A stretch of 64,000 bases of DNA from Lunatimonas sp. GTDB lineage: Bacteria; Bacteroidota; Bacteroidia; Cytophagales; Cyclobacteriaceae. The DNA lies in assembly GCF_020832325.1 (NCBI RefSeq), contig NZ_JAFIEU010000042.1, positions 1 to 64,000 of the forward strand. Reading direction: 5' to 3'. The notes beneath the pieces were generated by a model. That model ran no database searches. It was given only the letters and a program-made list of their open reading frames with translations, and was not told the origin of the DNA. Positions 44,792 through 54,031 of the stretch are shown here, one piece after another; position 1 is the first letter of the stretch; each line of letters begins with the position of its first letter. The translations under genes were made by a program, and so were the position numbers.

Positions 44792-45613
44792 ATGAAGCCA
44801 TTTTGTTTTGCCGGAGACCGGATCCTGGAAAGCCAACTTGCCAGCCTGCACCCCTTGGATATTGGATTGATTCGGGGATATGCTATTTTTGACTTTCTTA
44901 GGACAGTCCATTCCACCCCTCTTTTTTTGGAAGACTACCTCAATAGGTTTACTCAGTCCGCAGCCAGTGCCCGACTACCCTTGGCCTATGACAAAGCTGC
45001 TCTCAGGTCAATTATCGAAGAGCTCATCGACAAAAACCATCTTGAAAATGGTGGTATCCGCATGGTACTGTCCGGTGGAGTTTCAGAAAATTTCTTCAGT
45101 CCCGCCGAGGGAAAACTGTTCATATTTTGCGAACCGCTGAAGCTACCTGGACCTGACAAGTATGCCCACGGTGTAAAATTGGCCAGTGTAGACTACGTAC
45201 GTCCCATTGCCGAAATAAAAACTACCAACTACACCCTGCCTGTTCTTTTGAGCACCGAATGGCAGACGCAGGGAGTAGAAGACGTGCTATACTACCATGA
45301 GGGAATCGTTTCGGAGAGTTCCCGAAGCAATGTGTTTATGGTCAAGGACAGCCAAATCTCCACTCCGGAAAAACATATTCTGAAAGGCATCACCCGTCAA
45401 AAAGTTATGGCTCTGGCACAGAAAGTTACTGTTCGGGACATTCGCATGGAGGAGATTTTGCAGGCGGATGAAGTATTCATTACCAGCACCACCAAGCGCA
45501 TATTACCGATTACTTCTATAGACGATGCGGTGATTGGAAATGGTAAACCGGGCCCAGTAACAGGAGAACTTATGAAAGCCTTTGAACAGTTTGAGGCTGC
45601 GGCAATTTTATAG
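44792..45613 (+). CDS. class IV PLP aminotransferase (BCAT / D-amino acid aminotransferase / ADC lyase family)
   Basis: Fold type IV motifs are present: the N-terminal LDIGLIRGYAIFDFLRT, Schiff-base Lys in EIKTTNYTLPV, the Glu of VSESSRSNVFMV that contacts the pyridine nitrogen, and FITSTTKRILPIT near the C-terminus. Length is 273 residues. Members are branched-chain or D-amino acid aminotransferases or aminodeoxychorismate lyase; motifs alone do not decide. There is no neighbour from any of these pathways. Confidence 0.87.
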   Translation: MKPFCFAGDRILESQLASLHPLDIGLIRGYAIFDFLRTVHSTPLFLEDYLNRFTQSAASARLPLAYDKAALRSIIEELIDKNHLENGGIRMVLSGGVSENFFSPAEGKLFIFCEPLKLPGPDKYAHGVKLASVDYVRPIAEIKTTNYTLPVLLSTEWQTQGVEDVLYYHEGIVSESSRSNVFMVKDSQISTPEKHILKGITRQKVMALAQKVTVRDIRMEEILQADEVFITSTTKRILPITSIDDAVIGNGKPGPVTGELMKAFEQFEAAAIL

Positions 45614-45697
45614 CGGGTGAAGGGTTAGTGCAGGTGGCTAAAAAAACAACAGCAACATACCACGAGGAAGCGAATAGACACCTTTTCTGTCGATCCA

Positions 45698-46765
45698 TCA
45701 GGTCCTCTTTATCCAATACTGCTCCGACCGGCGGTTATGCCTATCCAAGCGACTGTTCATTAGGTAAAACCACAGCGGAGGAATAAGCGCCACGAGCATA
45801 CTGCCCGGATACCCGGTAGGCAATTGAGGGCTTTCATCCAAATGCCGCAAAATTTGGTATTTCCGGGATGCCACGTAATGGTGGTCCGAATGCCGGGTGA
45901 GTTCAAAAAGGACAATCCTCCCCATTTCATGGTCTGAATTCCAGGAATGTTTGGGTACTACGCGCTCTGGTCTGCCATTGGACAGTACCCTCCTTCTCAA
46001 GCCGTAATGCTCGATGTAATTGATGGTCTCTAGCAACAAAACACCGATAAGAGCGATAGCCAACGCATAAGGAATCAAACTCCAACCGAAAAATGACGCC
46101 ACAACCAACAAGTATACTGCTTGGTATACCGTAAATCGAATCATTTCATTTTGCCATGAGAAAATGGATCGTCCTTTTTTAATCAAACGTCTATTTTCCA
46201 ACTCCCACGCGCCGAAGTATTGTCCCACGATGGAGCGAACGAAAAAGGCATACAGCGATTCATTTTTTCTGGCAGAGGCAGGGTCCTTATCTGTGGCTAC
46301 ATGTTTGTGATGACCTCTATTGTGCTCGATAAAGAAATGTTGGTACAGAACGGGCAGCAACCCCGCTTTGGCTAACAATTGCTCCCACTTATTGGCGCGA
46401 TGCCCCAGTTCATGAGATACGTTGATCCCAAGTGCACCCAGTACCACACCGATACTACATGTGAGTCCTACCCGCTCGTAGGTTTCCAATCCACCCAACG
46501 CCAAACGGTTGAAGTAGAGGTATACCAATCCATAGCAAATCAGCGGGCAGAGGTACAAAAGGAGGTCAAAAACACGGTTGGATAGCCTTCGCTTTTCCTC
46601 CTCTTGGGTATAATTGGCTGTAGAAAAAGGAAGTACGATATCCAGCAACGGAAATATCCCGAATGCCAACACGACCGTAGCCCAAGACCACCATCCCTGC
46701 CAATGTATAGCTAGGATAGCCGAAACAGGAATGGAGTAAGCCAAAAGGTATTTCAGATCTTTCAT
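45698..46765 (-). CDS. alkB: alkane 1-monooxygenase (AlkB-like)
   Basis: This non-heme di-iron integral membrane hydroxylase has the eight-histidine set of the family: HELGHRANK, HNRGHHKHVATDKDPA, and LTRHSDHHYVASRKYQ, plus the NYIEHYGLRR motif specific to AlkB-type alkane hydroxylases. Six or so membrane helices surround them. Length is 355 residues from the ATG at 46765. It oxidises medium-chain alkanes or similar chains to alcohols. No rubredoxin or rubredoxin reductase gene lies beside it, so electron donors must be elsewhere. Confidence 0.9.
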   Translation of the reverse strand: MKDLKYLLAYSIPVSAILAIHWQGWWSWATVVLAFGIFPLLDIVLPFSTANYTQEEEKRRLSNRVFDLLLYLCPLICYGLVYLYFNRLALGGLETYERVGLTCSIGVVLGALGINVSHELGHRANKWEQLLAKAGLLPVLYQHFFIEHNRGHHKHVATDKDPASARKNESLYAFFVRSIVGQYFGAWELENRRLIKKGRSIFSWQNEMIRFTVYQAVYLLVVASFFGWSLIPYALAIALIGVLLLETINYIEHYGLRRRVLSNGRPERVVPKHSWNSDHEMGRIVLFELTRHSDHHYVASRKYQILRHLDESPQLPTGYPGSMLVALIPPLWFYLMNSRLDRHNRRSEQYWIKRT

Positions 46766-46949
46766 TACAGGAAGCCTTTTGTCTGCCAAATTAGGTAGGA
46801 AAAGCCCTAATATAAAAAAATTTCAATTCGATAAAAACTGGATCTATTGCCGTATTTCTATCCTATGTTTGATGTCAAATAGCCAAAAATACTTCCCTCC
46901 GAAATTGACAGGCGAACTCCCGAATGATGCAAAACCTGATTCTGAAATA

Positions 46950-47375
46950 CTAGTTAATCAGTTGGGCATCGGTGAGGATGTACATCAGTTTTTCCGGATC
47001 CTTGTCATTTAGCGTCAGTGTACCTCGAACTTTAACACGCTTGGAAGTGTACGTAATAGGGTTTTTCAACATCACTTCCATCACGGTTTCTGGTCCACCT
47101 GACCCACAAAAGAAACATTCCGCTAGCGGCAGAGAAGATAGAATGATGTGTTCTGGCTTAAACATACCCTCAAAAGGGATGATGTAACCATCTGCCTCGA
47201 CCACTGTGCCTTCTATTTGTTTGATTTTCGGCCCAAAAACCGGCAGGTACAACTCTCCCCATTCGTCCTGTCCAATCTTATAAGTCACCTCAGATAGATC
47301 CTTCCAGACAGAATTTTGCGCAGAAAGGGCCGTACTCAGCATCATAGCGACTAAAAACCCCAATGTATATTTCAT
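46950..47375 (-). CDS. exported DUF3299-like protein
   Basis: It has a signal peptide (LGFLVAMMLSTALSAQ). The mature part has the DUF3299-type pattern VSGxxxP-like IEGTVVEADGYIIPFEG, followed by a Cys pair in AECFFCGSGGPETVMEV and a C-terminal strand VKVRGTLTLN. DUF3299 proteins commonly sit beside LolD/FtsX-type ABC transporters in zinc-regulated loci of proteobacteria. Here it is likewise the last gene of an ABC operon, 12 bp after the permease. C90 and C93 may bind metal. The ATG at 47375 is preferred over one 9 bp upstream. Confidence 0.8.
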   Translation of the reverse strand: MKYTLGFLVAMMLSTALSAQNSVWKDLSEVTYKIGQDEWGELYLPVFGPKIKQIEGTVVEADGYIIPFEGMFKPEHIILSSLPLAECFFCGSGGPETVMEVMLKNPITYTSKRVKVRGTLTLNDKDPEKLMYILTDAQLIN

Positions 47376-47396
47376 AGTTGTCATCGTTTCTACGTA

Positions 47397-48617
47397 TTAT
47401 TTGGTCAATTGATTTGCGATATCTGTTCGGTAGGCATTATAGGCCGGAATCAAAGAAGCCAAGACCCCAACACCTAAAGCAAACAGAACCAGATAAAGTT
47501 CCTCCTGAAGGAAGACATTTGCGCTAAGAGAAGACAAAGCCCCTTGGTCAAAGTTAAGAACCAGTAGCAGCAGAAAAAAGTGTCCTAAACCTAAACCCAA
47601 CAAAGCACCGAGAAAGGTTAGCAACACACCCTCCAGTAGCACATGGAGAAATAACTGCCCTTTGGATGCCCCGATAGCCCTCATCACTGCCAAATCGTAT
47701 TTTCGCTCCTTCAGTGAATTGTACAACGCAATAAATATGCCTAGCCCTGAAATAACAATGATAATAACGGCCAATCCCTGTATCAGGGTTACACCTACAC
47801 CCAACAATTCAAACAACCGGGAAATTTCAAAAGACGGTGAGGCTGCCTGAAGCGAACTTCTGCTATTGATAAACCTAGGAAGCTGAACAGCCGCTATAGG
47901 ATTGCTATATTTCACCAATAGAGAGGTAACTTCCCGGTCTTCATCGGTTTCCGGAAATCCCGTCTTCGCTACTGGACGGTGCATGATCTCATGGTCGTGG
48001 GCTTCATCGTGGGTAAACCAGACCGATTCGATACTGGTCAATATCAACTGATCTACCACACTGCCTTTCTTATCCAAAATACCCGTGACTACGTAATCGT
48101 GCTCGTCGTGGTCATGACTAGCAGAACCGATCCCGTGAGACCCGACAAAGGTGTCACCCAACCTCAAATTCAACTTATCTGCCGCACTAGCCCCCAAGAC
48201 TACCTCAAATGGAACCTCCCAAGGTTTCCCTTCTTGAAAAGACACCTGATAGAGCTCCAGGTAATCGTGGTTGGTGCCCACTATCCGATATCCCTGAAAA
48301 TTATCGCCCATTCCCAGAGGAATTACGTTTTTAATGAGGCGATTTCTGGAAACTCCCACGGCTTCCTTCAGGTCGATATTACCGGTCGGGAAATCGATGT
48401 GATAGACCGATGAAAGCACCAACTGCAGGGGACTCCCTTTTGCCCCCACCACCAAATCAATGCCCACAGCATCTTTGTTCATCTTATTCTCGAACTGATC
48501 CTGCATCAGGAGGAGTACCGTGATAATCGCCAATCCCAATGCAAGGAGAAGGATATTCAATCCAGTATTGAGTGGCTTTGCCACCAAGTATTTCCAACTC
48601 AGTTTTAGTAAATTCAT
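47397..48617 (-). CDS. FtsX-type ABC transporter permease with His-rich loop
   Basis: This MacB/LolC-type permease has four membrane helices: one at 15-38 and three in the C-terminal FtsX domain, starting near VTLIQGLAVIIIVISGLGIF. The large extracytoplasmic domain carries two histidine clusters, SHDHDEHD (167-174) and FTHDEAHDHEIMH (201-213). There are eight His within 53 residues (161-213), suggesting metal binding. Length is 406 residues. It overlaps the ATPase gene by 4 bp and precedes the DUF3299 gene by 12 bp. Confidence 0.9.
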   Translation of the reverse strand: MNLLKLSWKYLVAKPLNTGLNILLLALGLAIITVLLLMQDQFENKMNKDAVGIDLVVGAKGSPLQLVLSSVYHIDFPTGNIDLKEAVGVSRNRLIKNVIPLGMGDNFQGYRIVGTNHDYLELYQVSFQEGKPWEVPFEVVLGASAADKLNLRLGDTFVGSHGIGSASHDHDEHDYVVTGILDKKGSVVDQLILTSIESVWFTHDEAHDHEIMHRPVAKTGFPETDEDREVTSLLVKYSNPIAAVQLPRFINSRSSLQAASPSFEISRLFELLGVGVTLIQGLAVIIIVISGLGIFIALYNSLKERKYDLAVMRAIGASKGQLFLHVLLEGVLLTFLGALLGLGLGHFFLLLLVLNFDQGALSSLSANVFLQEELYLVLFALGVGVLASLIPAYNAYRTDIANQLTK

Positions 48618-49255
48618 GCCTTTCCGATGGTCAGGTGGTTTGAAATATGGTTTTTAACTCGCTGATCATGGGTGACGACGATCAAGGCTGCGCCCAATCG
48701 TTTTGCTTGGGCCTTCAACAAGCGGATGACGGCCTCTGCATTGGTATCGTCCAAGCTCGCGGTGGGTTCATCTGCCAAAATCACCAAAGGTTCATTGGCT
48801 AGGGCCCGGGCAATTGACACGCGTTGCGCTTCGCCTTCGCTCAAAGTGGTAACTTTTGCCTTCTTTTTGTCCAGGATACCGAGCTCTTCCAAATTTTTCT
48901 CTATCAGGTCTGACCTGTCTTTTCCAACGAAGTAATTGGCCACTTGGAGATTCTCTACGACGCTTAAAGCTGTCAATAAATGTGGCTTTTGGAACACGAT
49001 TCCGATGTGTTTTCCGCGAAACTTATCCAAGGAGTTACCCTCTAGCCGGTAAAGTGATTTGCCGTTTATGGTAACTTCTCCCTTTTGGGGCTTGAGTAAG
49101 CCACCAAGGATATTAAGGAGGGTAGTCTTTCCGGAGCCCGACTGTCCGAGCACCAGGAGTTCCTCCCCAGGGCCCAGTTCGATGTCTGGAAGTTCAAATC
49201 TGGTGGTATCGTTATATGCAAATGCTAATTGGGTAGCTTTCAAAATCATGGCCAT
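48614..49255 (-). CDS. LolD/MacB-type ABC ATPase
   Basis: The 213-residue nucleotide-binding subunit has Walker [18 protein letters not shown], signature [17 protein letters not shown], Walker [14 protein letters not shown] and switch His in VVTHDQRV. It belongs to the LolD/MacB/FtsE group that drives mechanical or extraction-type transporters. Its stop overlaps the permease start by 4 bp. It begins only 2 bp after the upstream receiver-kinase gene, so signalling and transport genes are cotranscribed. Confidence 0.95.
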   Translation of the reverse strand: MAMILKATQLAFAYNDTTRFELPDIELGPGEELLVLGQSGSGKTTLLNILGGLLKPQKGEVTINGKSLYRLEGNSLDKFRGKHIGIVFQKPHLLTALSVVENLQVANYFVGKDRSDLIEKNLEELGILDKKKAKVTTLSEGEAQRVSIARALANEPLVILADEPTASLDDTNAEAVIRLLKAQAKRLGAALIVVTHDQRVKNHISNHLTIGKA

Positions 49256-49257
49256 GA

Positions 49258-50433
49258 TTACTTTATCGGGATTTCCAGGTAAAAAGTTGTGCCTTTATTG
49301 ACTTCTGATTCAAACGACACCTCTCCACCAATTACCTCCACGCATTTTTTGACGATAGAAAGCCCAAGTCCGGACCCTTCCCGCAGCCCCACATTCTTTC
49401 CTCTGAAAAACCGGTCGAATAACTGCGCCTGTTCCGAAGGGGGAATGCCGATTCCATAATCCCTGATTTCTGCTTTTAATCTGCTTTCCTCTACCCAAAC
49501 TTTAAATTCAACCATTCCACCGTCTTTGGAGTACTTTACGGCATTGGCAAGCAGATTCTCCAGTATTTGATAGAGCAGATCCATATCCGTCGTGATCATC
49601 TTGGGAAGCTTGTCAAACTTGGTATCGATTTTCACGTCGTTGTCAATACCCGCTTTCACCATGTCCACCACGTCCTTGAGGAAAGCTGCGGTATAGATCT
49701 TTACGGGCTTGTAGTTCATTTTATCGGCATCTGCCTTGCCAAAAAACAACACGCTGGTAAGCAGACTATTGAGACTCCTGACTGAATTTTCAATCTTGGT
49801 AGCGTGCTTACTGATCTTTGCCTTAAAAGGGTGATCCTTTTCGGCATACATCTGTAATAGCTGGGCAGAGCTGAGGATGGATGTGAGAGGGGTCTTAAAG
49901 CCGTGGGATACATTTTGAACGATTCTGGATTTCAACTCGCTGAGCTCGCGTTCTTTTTCGAGCGCTTTCTGTAGCTCTTTGTTGGCTTCATTCAAATCCG
50001 CTGTTCGCTGCTTTACCTTTTCCTCCAGCTCATTATTTAGATTCTGTAGCTCCTTTTCTTTTCGGTCTTTGAATATGGCCAACTCAATCACCATGTTCAA
50101 TTCCCTGATATTGAAAGGTTTTATCACATACGCGCTTGGATTGGTTACCGCTACTTTTTGGAGGGTTTCCGTATCGGAACTTGCGGTTAGGTAAACCACG
50201 GGAATATTAAAGCGCTCGTTGATTATCTCCGTTGTCTTGATCCCATCCAGCTTCCCTGACAGATTAATGTCCATCATCACGATGTCTGCCCGCGTGCTTT
50301 CCAAAATCTCCAACGCCATCTCACCGGAGTCGGCCATTCCGATAATCTCGTGATGATTTTTCTCCAGTGCCTTTTTCAGCAAGAGCGCCGACACCGTATC
50401 ATCTTCGGTAATTAAAATTTTCAGTGAGAACAT
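49258..50433 (-). CDS. receiver-histidine kinase with atypical H-box
   Basis: An N-terminal receiver domain (1-120, phosphoacceptor Asp55 in VMMDINLSG, Lys105 in VIKPF) is followed by a coiled coil (122-168). A HisKA region has His177 in NVSHGFKTPLTS, and a HATPase domain has NLLANAVKYS, DYGIGIP and GSGLGLSIV. It is cytoplasmic, with no membrane segment. The residue after His is Gly where nearly all HisKA kinases have Glu or Asp. That acidic residue is needed for autokinase or phosphatase chemistry, so activity may be altered. It sits 2 bp before the ATPase gene and 39 bp after the large sensor kinase. Confidence 0.93.
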   Translation of the reverse strand: MFSLKILITEDDTVSALLLKKALEKNHHEIIGMADSGEMALEILESTRADIVMMDINLSGKLDGIKTTEIINERFNIPVVYLTASSDTETLQKVAVTNPSAYVIKPFNIRELNMVIELAIFKDRKEKELQNLNNELEEKVKQRTADLNEANKELQKALEKERELSELKSRIVQNVSHGFKTPLTSILSSAQLLQMYAEKDHPFKAKISKHATKIENSVRSLNSLLTSVLFFGKADADKMNYKPVKIYTAAFLKDVVDMVKAGIDNDVKIDTKFDKLPKMITTDMDLLYQILENLLANAVKYSKDGGMVEFKVWVEESRLKAEIRDYGIGIPPSEQAQLFDRFFRGKNVGLREGSGLGLSIVKKCVEVIGGEVSFESEVNKGTTFYLEIPIK

Positions 50434-50472
50434 AGAAGCAAAATTAGTGATAAATATTTACAGTGGAAATGA

Positions 50473-53400
50473 TTAACTCCTCAGTGGCAGTTCTATTTCC
50501 ACGGTGGTACCGACTCCCTTTTCACTTTGGATGGAGATTGTACCGGATAATTGGTCCAGCAAATGCTTGGTGACAGCAAGGCCTAGGCCGGAACCTTCAA
50601 ATTTACGATCATAGCCTTTACTTTCCTGCTCAAAGGGAACAAATAGCCTATCCAGGTATTCCTTTCCGATCCCTATCCCTTGATCTGCCACTTTCAGCAG
50701 CAACTTACCGTCGTTCTGGTCCAACCAAACGGTGACCATTCCCTTTTCCGAATACTTGACCGCATTGCTAACGATGTGATTAACGATCATTTCAAACACG
50801 GAAGTTGGTATTTTTGCCACAAAGGGTCGTGCTAGGTACTTTACCGATAGCAATATACCCTTTTTGACGGCTGCTGCCTTGTGGGGCAGCAAAATCTTCG
50901 AAAGTAGTTCGTCTACGTTAACCTCTTGAAACTCGATACTTTTGGTGTCAGATTGAATCTTTGATAAATCTAGAATCGAATTGATCGTTTGGAGCAGGCG
51001 ATCACCACTTTCCTTAATGATGGTAACTTGCTCGAGCAGATCCGGATTTCCCTGGTGATTTAGCAGGATATTCTCTGCACTACCCAAAATACCGTTTAGC
51101 GGAGTCCTGATTTCATGGCTCATATTGGACAATATACTACTTTTCAACCTACTCACTTCTTCAGCTCTTTCTTTTGCCAGGCGGAGGCTTCGCTGATACT
51201 CTTTTTTCTGGGTAATGTCCTTCATGATATTCAGGAAAAAGGGCTTTCCCTCGTAATCCACCTGCATGCGCGTGATGTAAACTTCAACCTCCCTCGCACC
51301 ATTCTTAAAAGGCATGGTCATCTCCACGGTTACCCCATTGGCTTTGTCTACCCCTTTGGTCACAGTTTCCCGGTTCTTTGTATAGTATGCGGGATCGGTA
51401 AACATATAGGAAAGACCATTCTCGATCAATTCAGACTCATTCACTCCGGCCATCCGGCATAGGGCTGGATTTGCAGCGATGACGCGGCCCCCTACAACAG
51501 ATAGCATCAGACCGTCTTCCGAGCTGTTCCACACGTTTTTGAATTGGTCTTCGGTTTTCTGAATCTCCTCTGTTTTTTGATTTAGATCGCTCTTCAGGAC
51601 ATCCTGATATTTGTATTGGACAAACAAAAAATTAAGCAAAATCCCCAAACCGACAAATAAAAGCACCACAATCCCAATAAACCAACCTTGCAAATAGTAA
51701 GGGTAATCCACCTTAAATGGATCGCTGTACACCACGTCGGATTCAAGCCCACCTCCCAAACTGGATTTTAGCAATAGCTGATAGTCCCCTGGCGGAAGAT
51801 TATTTAAAAATAACTTGTTATCACGGGGGTTTTCGATTGTTTTCCACTCGCTGTGTAGCCCTTTGAGCATATACGATACCGTGAGTCGGGGCCAGGGAAT
51901 GAAGCTAATAGCCCGATATTCCACCTGTACATTGTTGTAGGCATACGGGATGTTAGCGGTGGAAGAGGAGGTGAAGTAGTCCGAAATTACCGTTATGCGT
52001 TCCAAATAAGTCATGGGAGGTGTTTTTCGGACATAATCTTCCTCTGGGACATACACTGAAACCCCATTTTGTGTTCCTATAAAAATCCTTCCCGATTCGG
52101 TCAAGCACAAGGCTCCCCGATTGACTTCATTTCCTATCAGACCATTTCTCTCCGTGAAATGCCTGACTCCATCCGACGAAAGATGAATGATCCCGAAATT
52201 TGTACCCAACCAAACAGCTCCCGACGCATCCCGCTTCAGCGCATACACCGGATTTGTAAACGTCACCTCACCTAAAGCGTACGGCTTCAACGAATCTCCT
52301 TCCACGTAAAAAAGCCCCGACTCCTTTCCGATAAATAGTGTATCCCCTTTTTCCAGATAATCGTATCCAGATATCCGAAGGTGATGCTCGCTGCTTTTTA
52401 AAACCTGAGGATCAGAGACACCATCGTTGTCTAGAATCAACCATTTCCCTTTGTACTTGGCGATTTTTCGGATAAAATTTTTCACTCGATCCTCCTTCAA
52501 AAAAAGCAGGTCTTCTTCAAATGGAGTAGCCAGTCCGCTCGGACCCAATTTTGCCTTGAAAACCTTCTCGTTGCAAACTACATAGAGGTGATCATCGTCT
52601 ATTTCCACATAACTCACAGGTATACTGCTTGGTAAAGGGAACTCTTTCACGAGTAGAGAATTCTCATCCAGTCGCATTACACCAGCCTGATAGGCGGAAA
52701 ACCAAACACCCCCAAACCTGTCCCTGGTAAAATTCAACACCCTACTGAGAAGGGCATTTCGAGCCGATGAAAACGTAATTGTTTTAACCGCCTTTGTCCC
52801 CTCCCATACCTGCAATCCGTTGTTATATCCCAACACGTATCTCCCTGATCCCAAGCTTACAATGGCTGAAATATCCGTTTCGGGCAAACCAACATTCTTA
52901 TCGAAATTCTGGAAACGCAGGCTTTCTAACAGTGTCATACCCCGATAGGTACCTATCCACACTTGTCCTTCTCTGTCTACCATACAGGATTGGACATTTA
53001 CGACCTTTAGCTCATCGTAAACGGAAATCTGGCTGATCCTCCCAGACCTACCGGTGACCTTAAAAAGCTGGGAGTTGTAAAAAAAATAAACATCCGAACC
53101 GTACCTGTTCATTCCTGAGACATCCCTGACAGAATTGATTACCTCCGAAAAGCCTGAATATACCAACTCATCTGCCACCCAAAGTTCCTTTCCCCTGTAA
53201 AGACTATTTTTTTCCAGGTAATAATAGTAACCATCTGCCTCATTGTGTATTACCCTGACCGCATTCAGTTCCCGATCCCCAAACCCCGCAGAAATTGGTT
53301 CCAGGCTGCCTTGCTCGGCTACATATATCCCTTTTTCAAATAAAAAATAGCTAACCCCCTCTTTGGAAATAAAAAATGAGACAAATCGTCCAGCTTCGTC

Positions 53401-53901
53401 CGGGTCAACCCTAGCATGAAACAGCAGGTCTCCGCTCAGATTCTGAATAAGTACCTCGTAATCGATTGCGATGTTCAGTTGTTTAGAATCACCGGCACCT
53501 ACTACCAGCATTTTAATACTAGGTTGAGCCATCGAGAAAGCCTCCACTCCCAACCCAACAGGTACCGTGTGCCAATCTCCCTCCGACATGTAGAAGAGTC
53601 TGGGCATCCCCCTGGCCTGGTAGGCCCACACCCATCCGTCCTGATCCACCAATACCTGCTTATGACCTCTTAGTGCGTGATTGATGGAATCGGGTATACT
53701 TTCTTCTTTGATTCCGTCCGAGTATTTGATGACCTTATCGGTAGCTATCCAAACAAATCCGTTGTGGTCTTGTTCGATAGCCATCACGTTCTCGCTGGAC
53801 ATTTCAAACCCCCTGATTTGCTTGGTCGATTTGAAGGTTTGTCCGTGCACAGAGCCAACAATCCAAAAAAGAAGAAGAAGGTGGGGTAAGGATTTGGTCA
53901 T
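50473..53901 (-). CDS. propeller-type sensor histidine kinase
   Basis: The 1142-residue membrane sensor has a signal peptide (1-20), two-component propeller repeats (about 25-640; repeated GxVWIxT such as GFVWIAT and GQVWIGT), a Y_Y_Y domain (about 690-745), one transmembrane helix (GWFIGIVVLLFVGLGIL), a PAS domain, HisKA with NMSHEIRTPLNG, and a HATPase domain (DQGIGIG, GSGLGLAV). Unlike many Bacteroidota hybrid two-component proteins it has no receiver or AraC domain. The next gene encodes a receiver-kinase that could be its phospho-partner. The periplasmic ligand is unknown. Confidence 0.93.
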   Translation of the reverse strand: MTKSLPHLLLLFWIVGSVHGQTFKSTKQIRGFEMSSENVMAIEQDHNGFVWIATDKVIKYSDGIKEESIPDSINHALRGHKQVLVDQDGWVWAYQARGMPRLFYMSEGDWHTVPVGLGVEAFSMAQPSIKMLVVGAGDSKQLNIAIDYEVLIQNLSGDLLFHARVDPDEAGRFVSFFISKEGVSYFLFEKGIYVAEQGSLEPISAGFGDRELNAVRVIHNEADGYYYYLEKNSLYRGKELWVADELVYSGFSEVINSVRDVSGMNRYGSDVYFFYNSQLFKVTGRSGRISQISVYDELKVVNVQSCMVDREGQVWIGTYRGMTLLESLRFQNFDKNVGLPETDISAIVSLGSGRYVLGYNNGLQVWEGTKAVKTITFSSARNALLSRVLNFTRDRFGGVWFSAYQAGVMRLDENSLLVKEFPLPSSIPVSYVEIDDDHLYVVCNEKVFKAKLGPSGLATPFEEDLLFLKEDRVKNFIRKIAKYKGKWLILDNDGVSDPQVLKSSEHHLRISGYDYLEKGDTLFIGKESGLFYVEGDSLKPYALGEVTFTNPVYALKRDASGAVWLGTNFGIIHLSSDGVRHFTERNGLIGNEVNRGALCLTESGRIFIGTQNGVSVYVPEEDYVRKTPPMTYLERITVISDYFTSSSTANIPYAYNNVQVEYRAISFIPWPRLTVSYMLKGLHSEWKTIENPRDNKLFLNNLPPGDYQLLLKSSLGGGLESDVVYSDPFKVDYPYYLQGWFIGIVVLLFVGLGILLNFLFVQYKYQDVLKSDLNQKTEEIQKTEDQFKNVWNSSEDGLMLSVVGGRVIAANPALCRMAGVNESELIENGLSYMFTDPAYYTKNRETVTKGVDKANGVTVEMTMPFKNGAREVEVYITRMQVDYEGKPFFLNIMKDITQKKEYQRSLRLAKERAEEVSRLKSSILSNMSHEIRTPLNGILGSAENILLNHQGNPDLLEQVTIIKESGDRLLQTINSILDLSKIQSDTKSIEFQEVNVDELLSKILLPHKAAAVKKGILLSVKYLARPFVAKIPTSVFEMIVNHIVSNAVKYSEKGMVTVWLDQNDGKLLLKVADQGIGIGKEYLDRLFVPFEQESKGYDRKFEGSGLGLAVTKHLLDQLSGTISIQSEKGVGTTVEIELPLRS

Positions 53902-53977
53902 ACCTTGCTGTTATAATTTTAAAATTATAAAAAGTTCTCTATTCTCTAAATTAAATTGATATTGTTTAGCAATTCTT

Positions 53978-54007
53978 TTTGTGAAAGGGTGTAAACTTCT
54001 AATTTTG
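53978..54007 (+). promoter_or_regulatory. promoter of sucD
   Basis: TTTG (53978-53981), 18 bp, TAATTTTG (54000-54007) match the Bacteroidota consensus closely, 24 bp before the ATG at 54032. Confidence 0.72.
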
Positions 54008-54031
54008 TAGCAAATCTTTAAAAATCGCATT

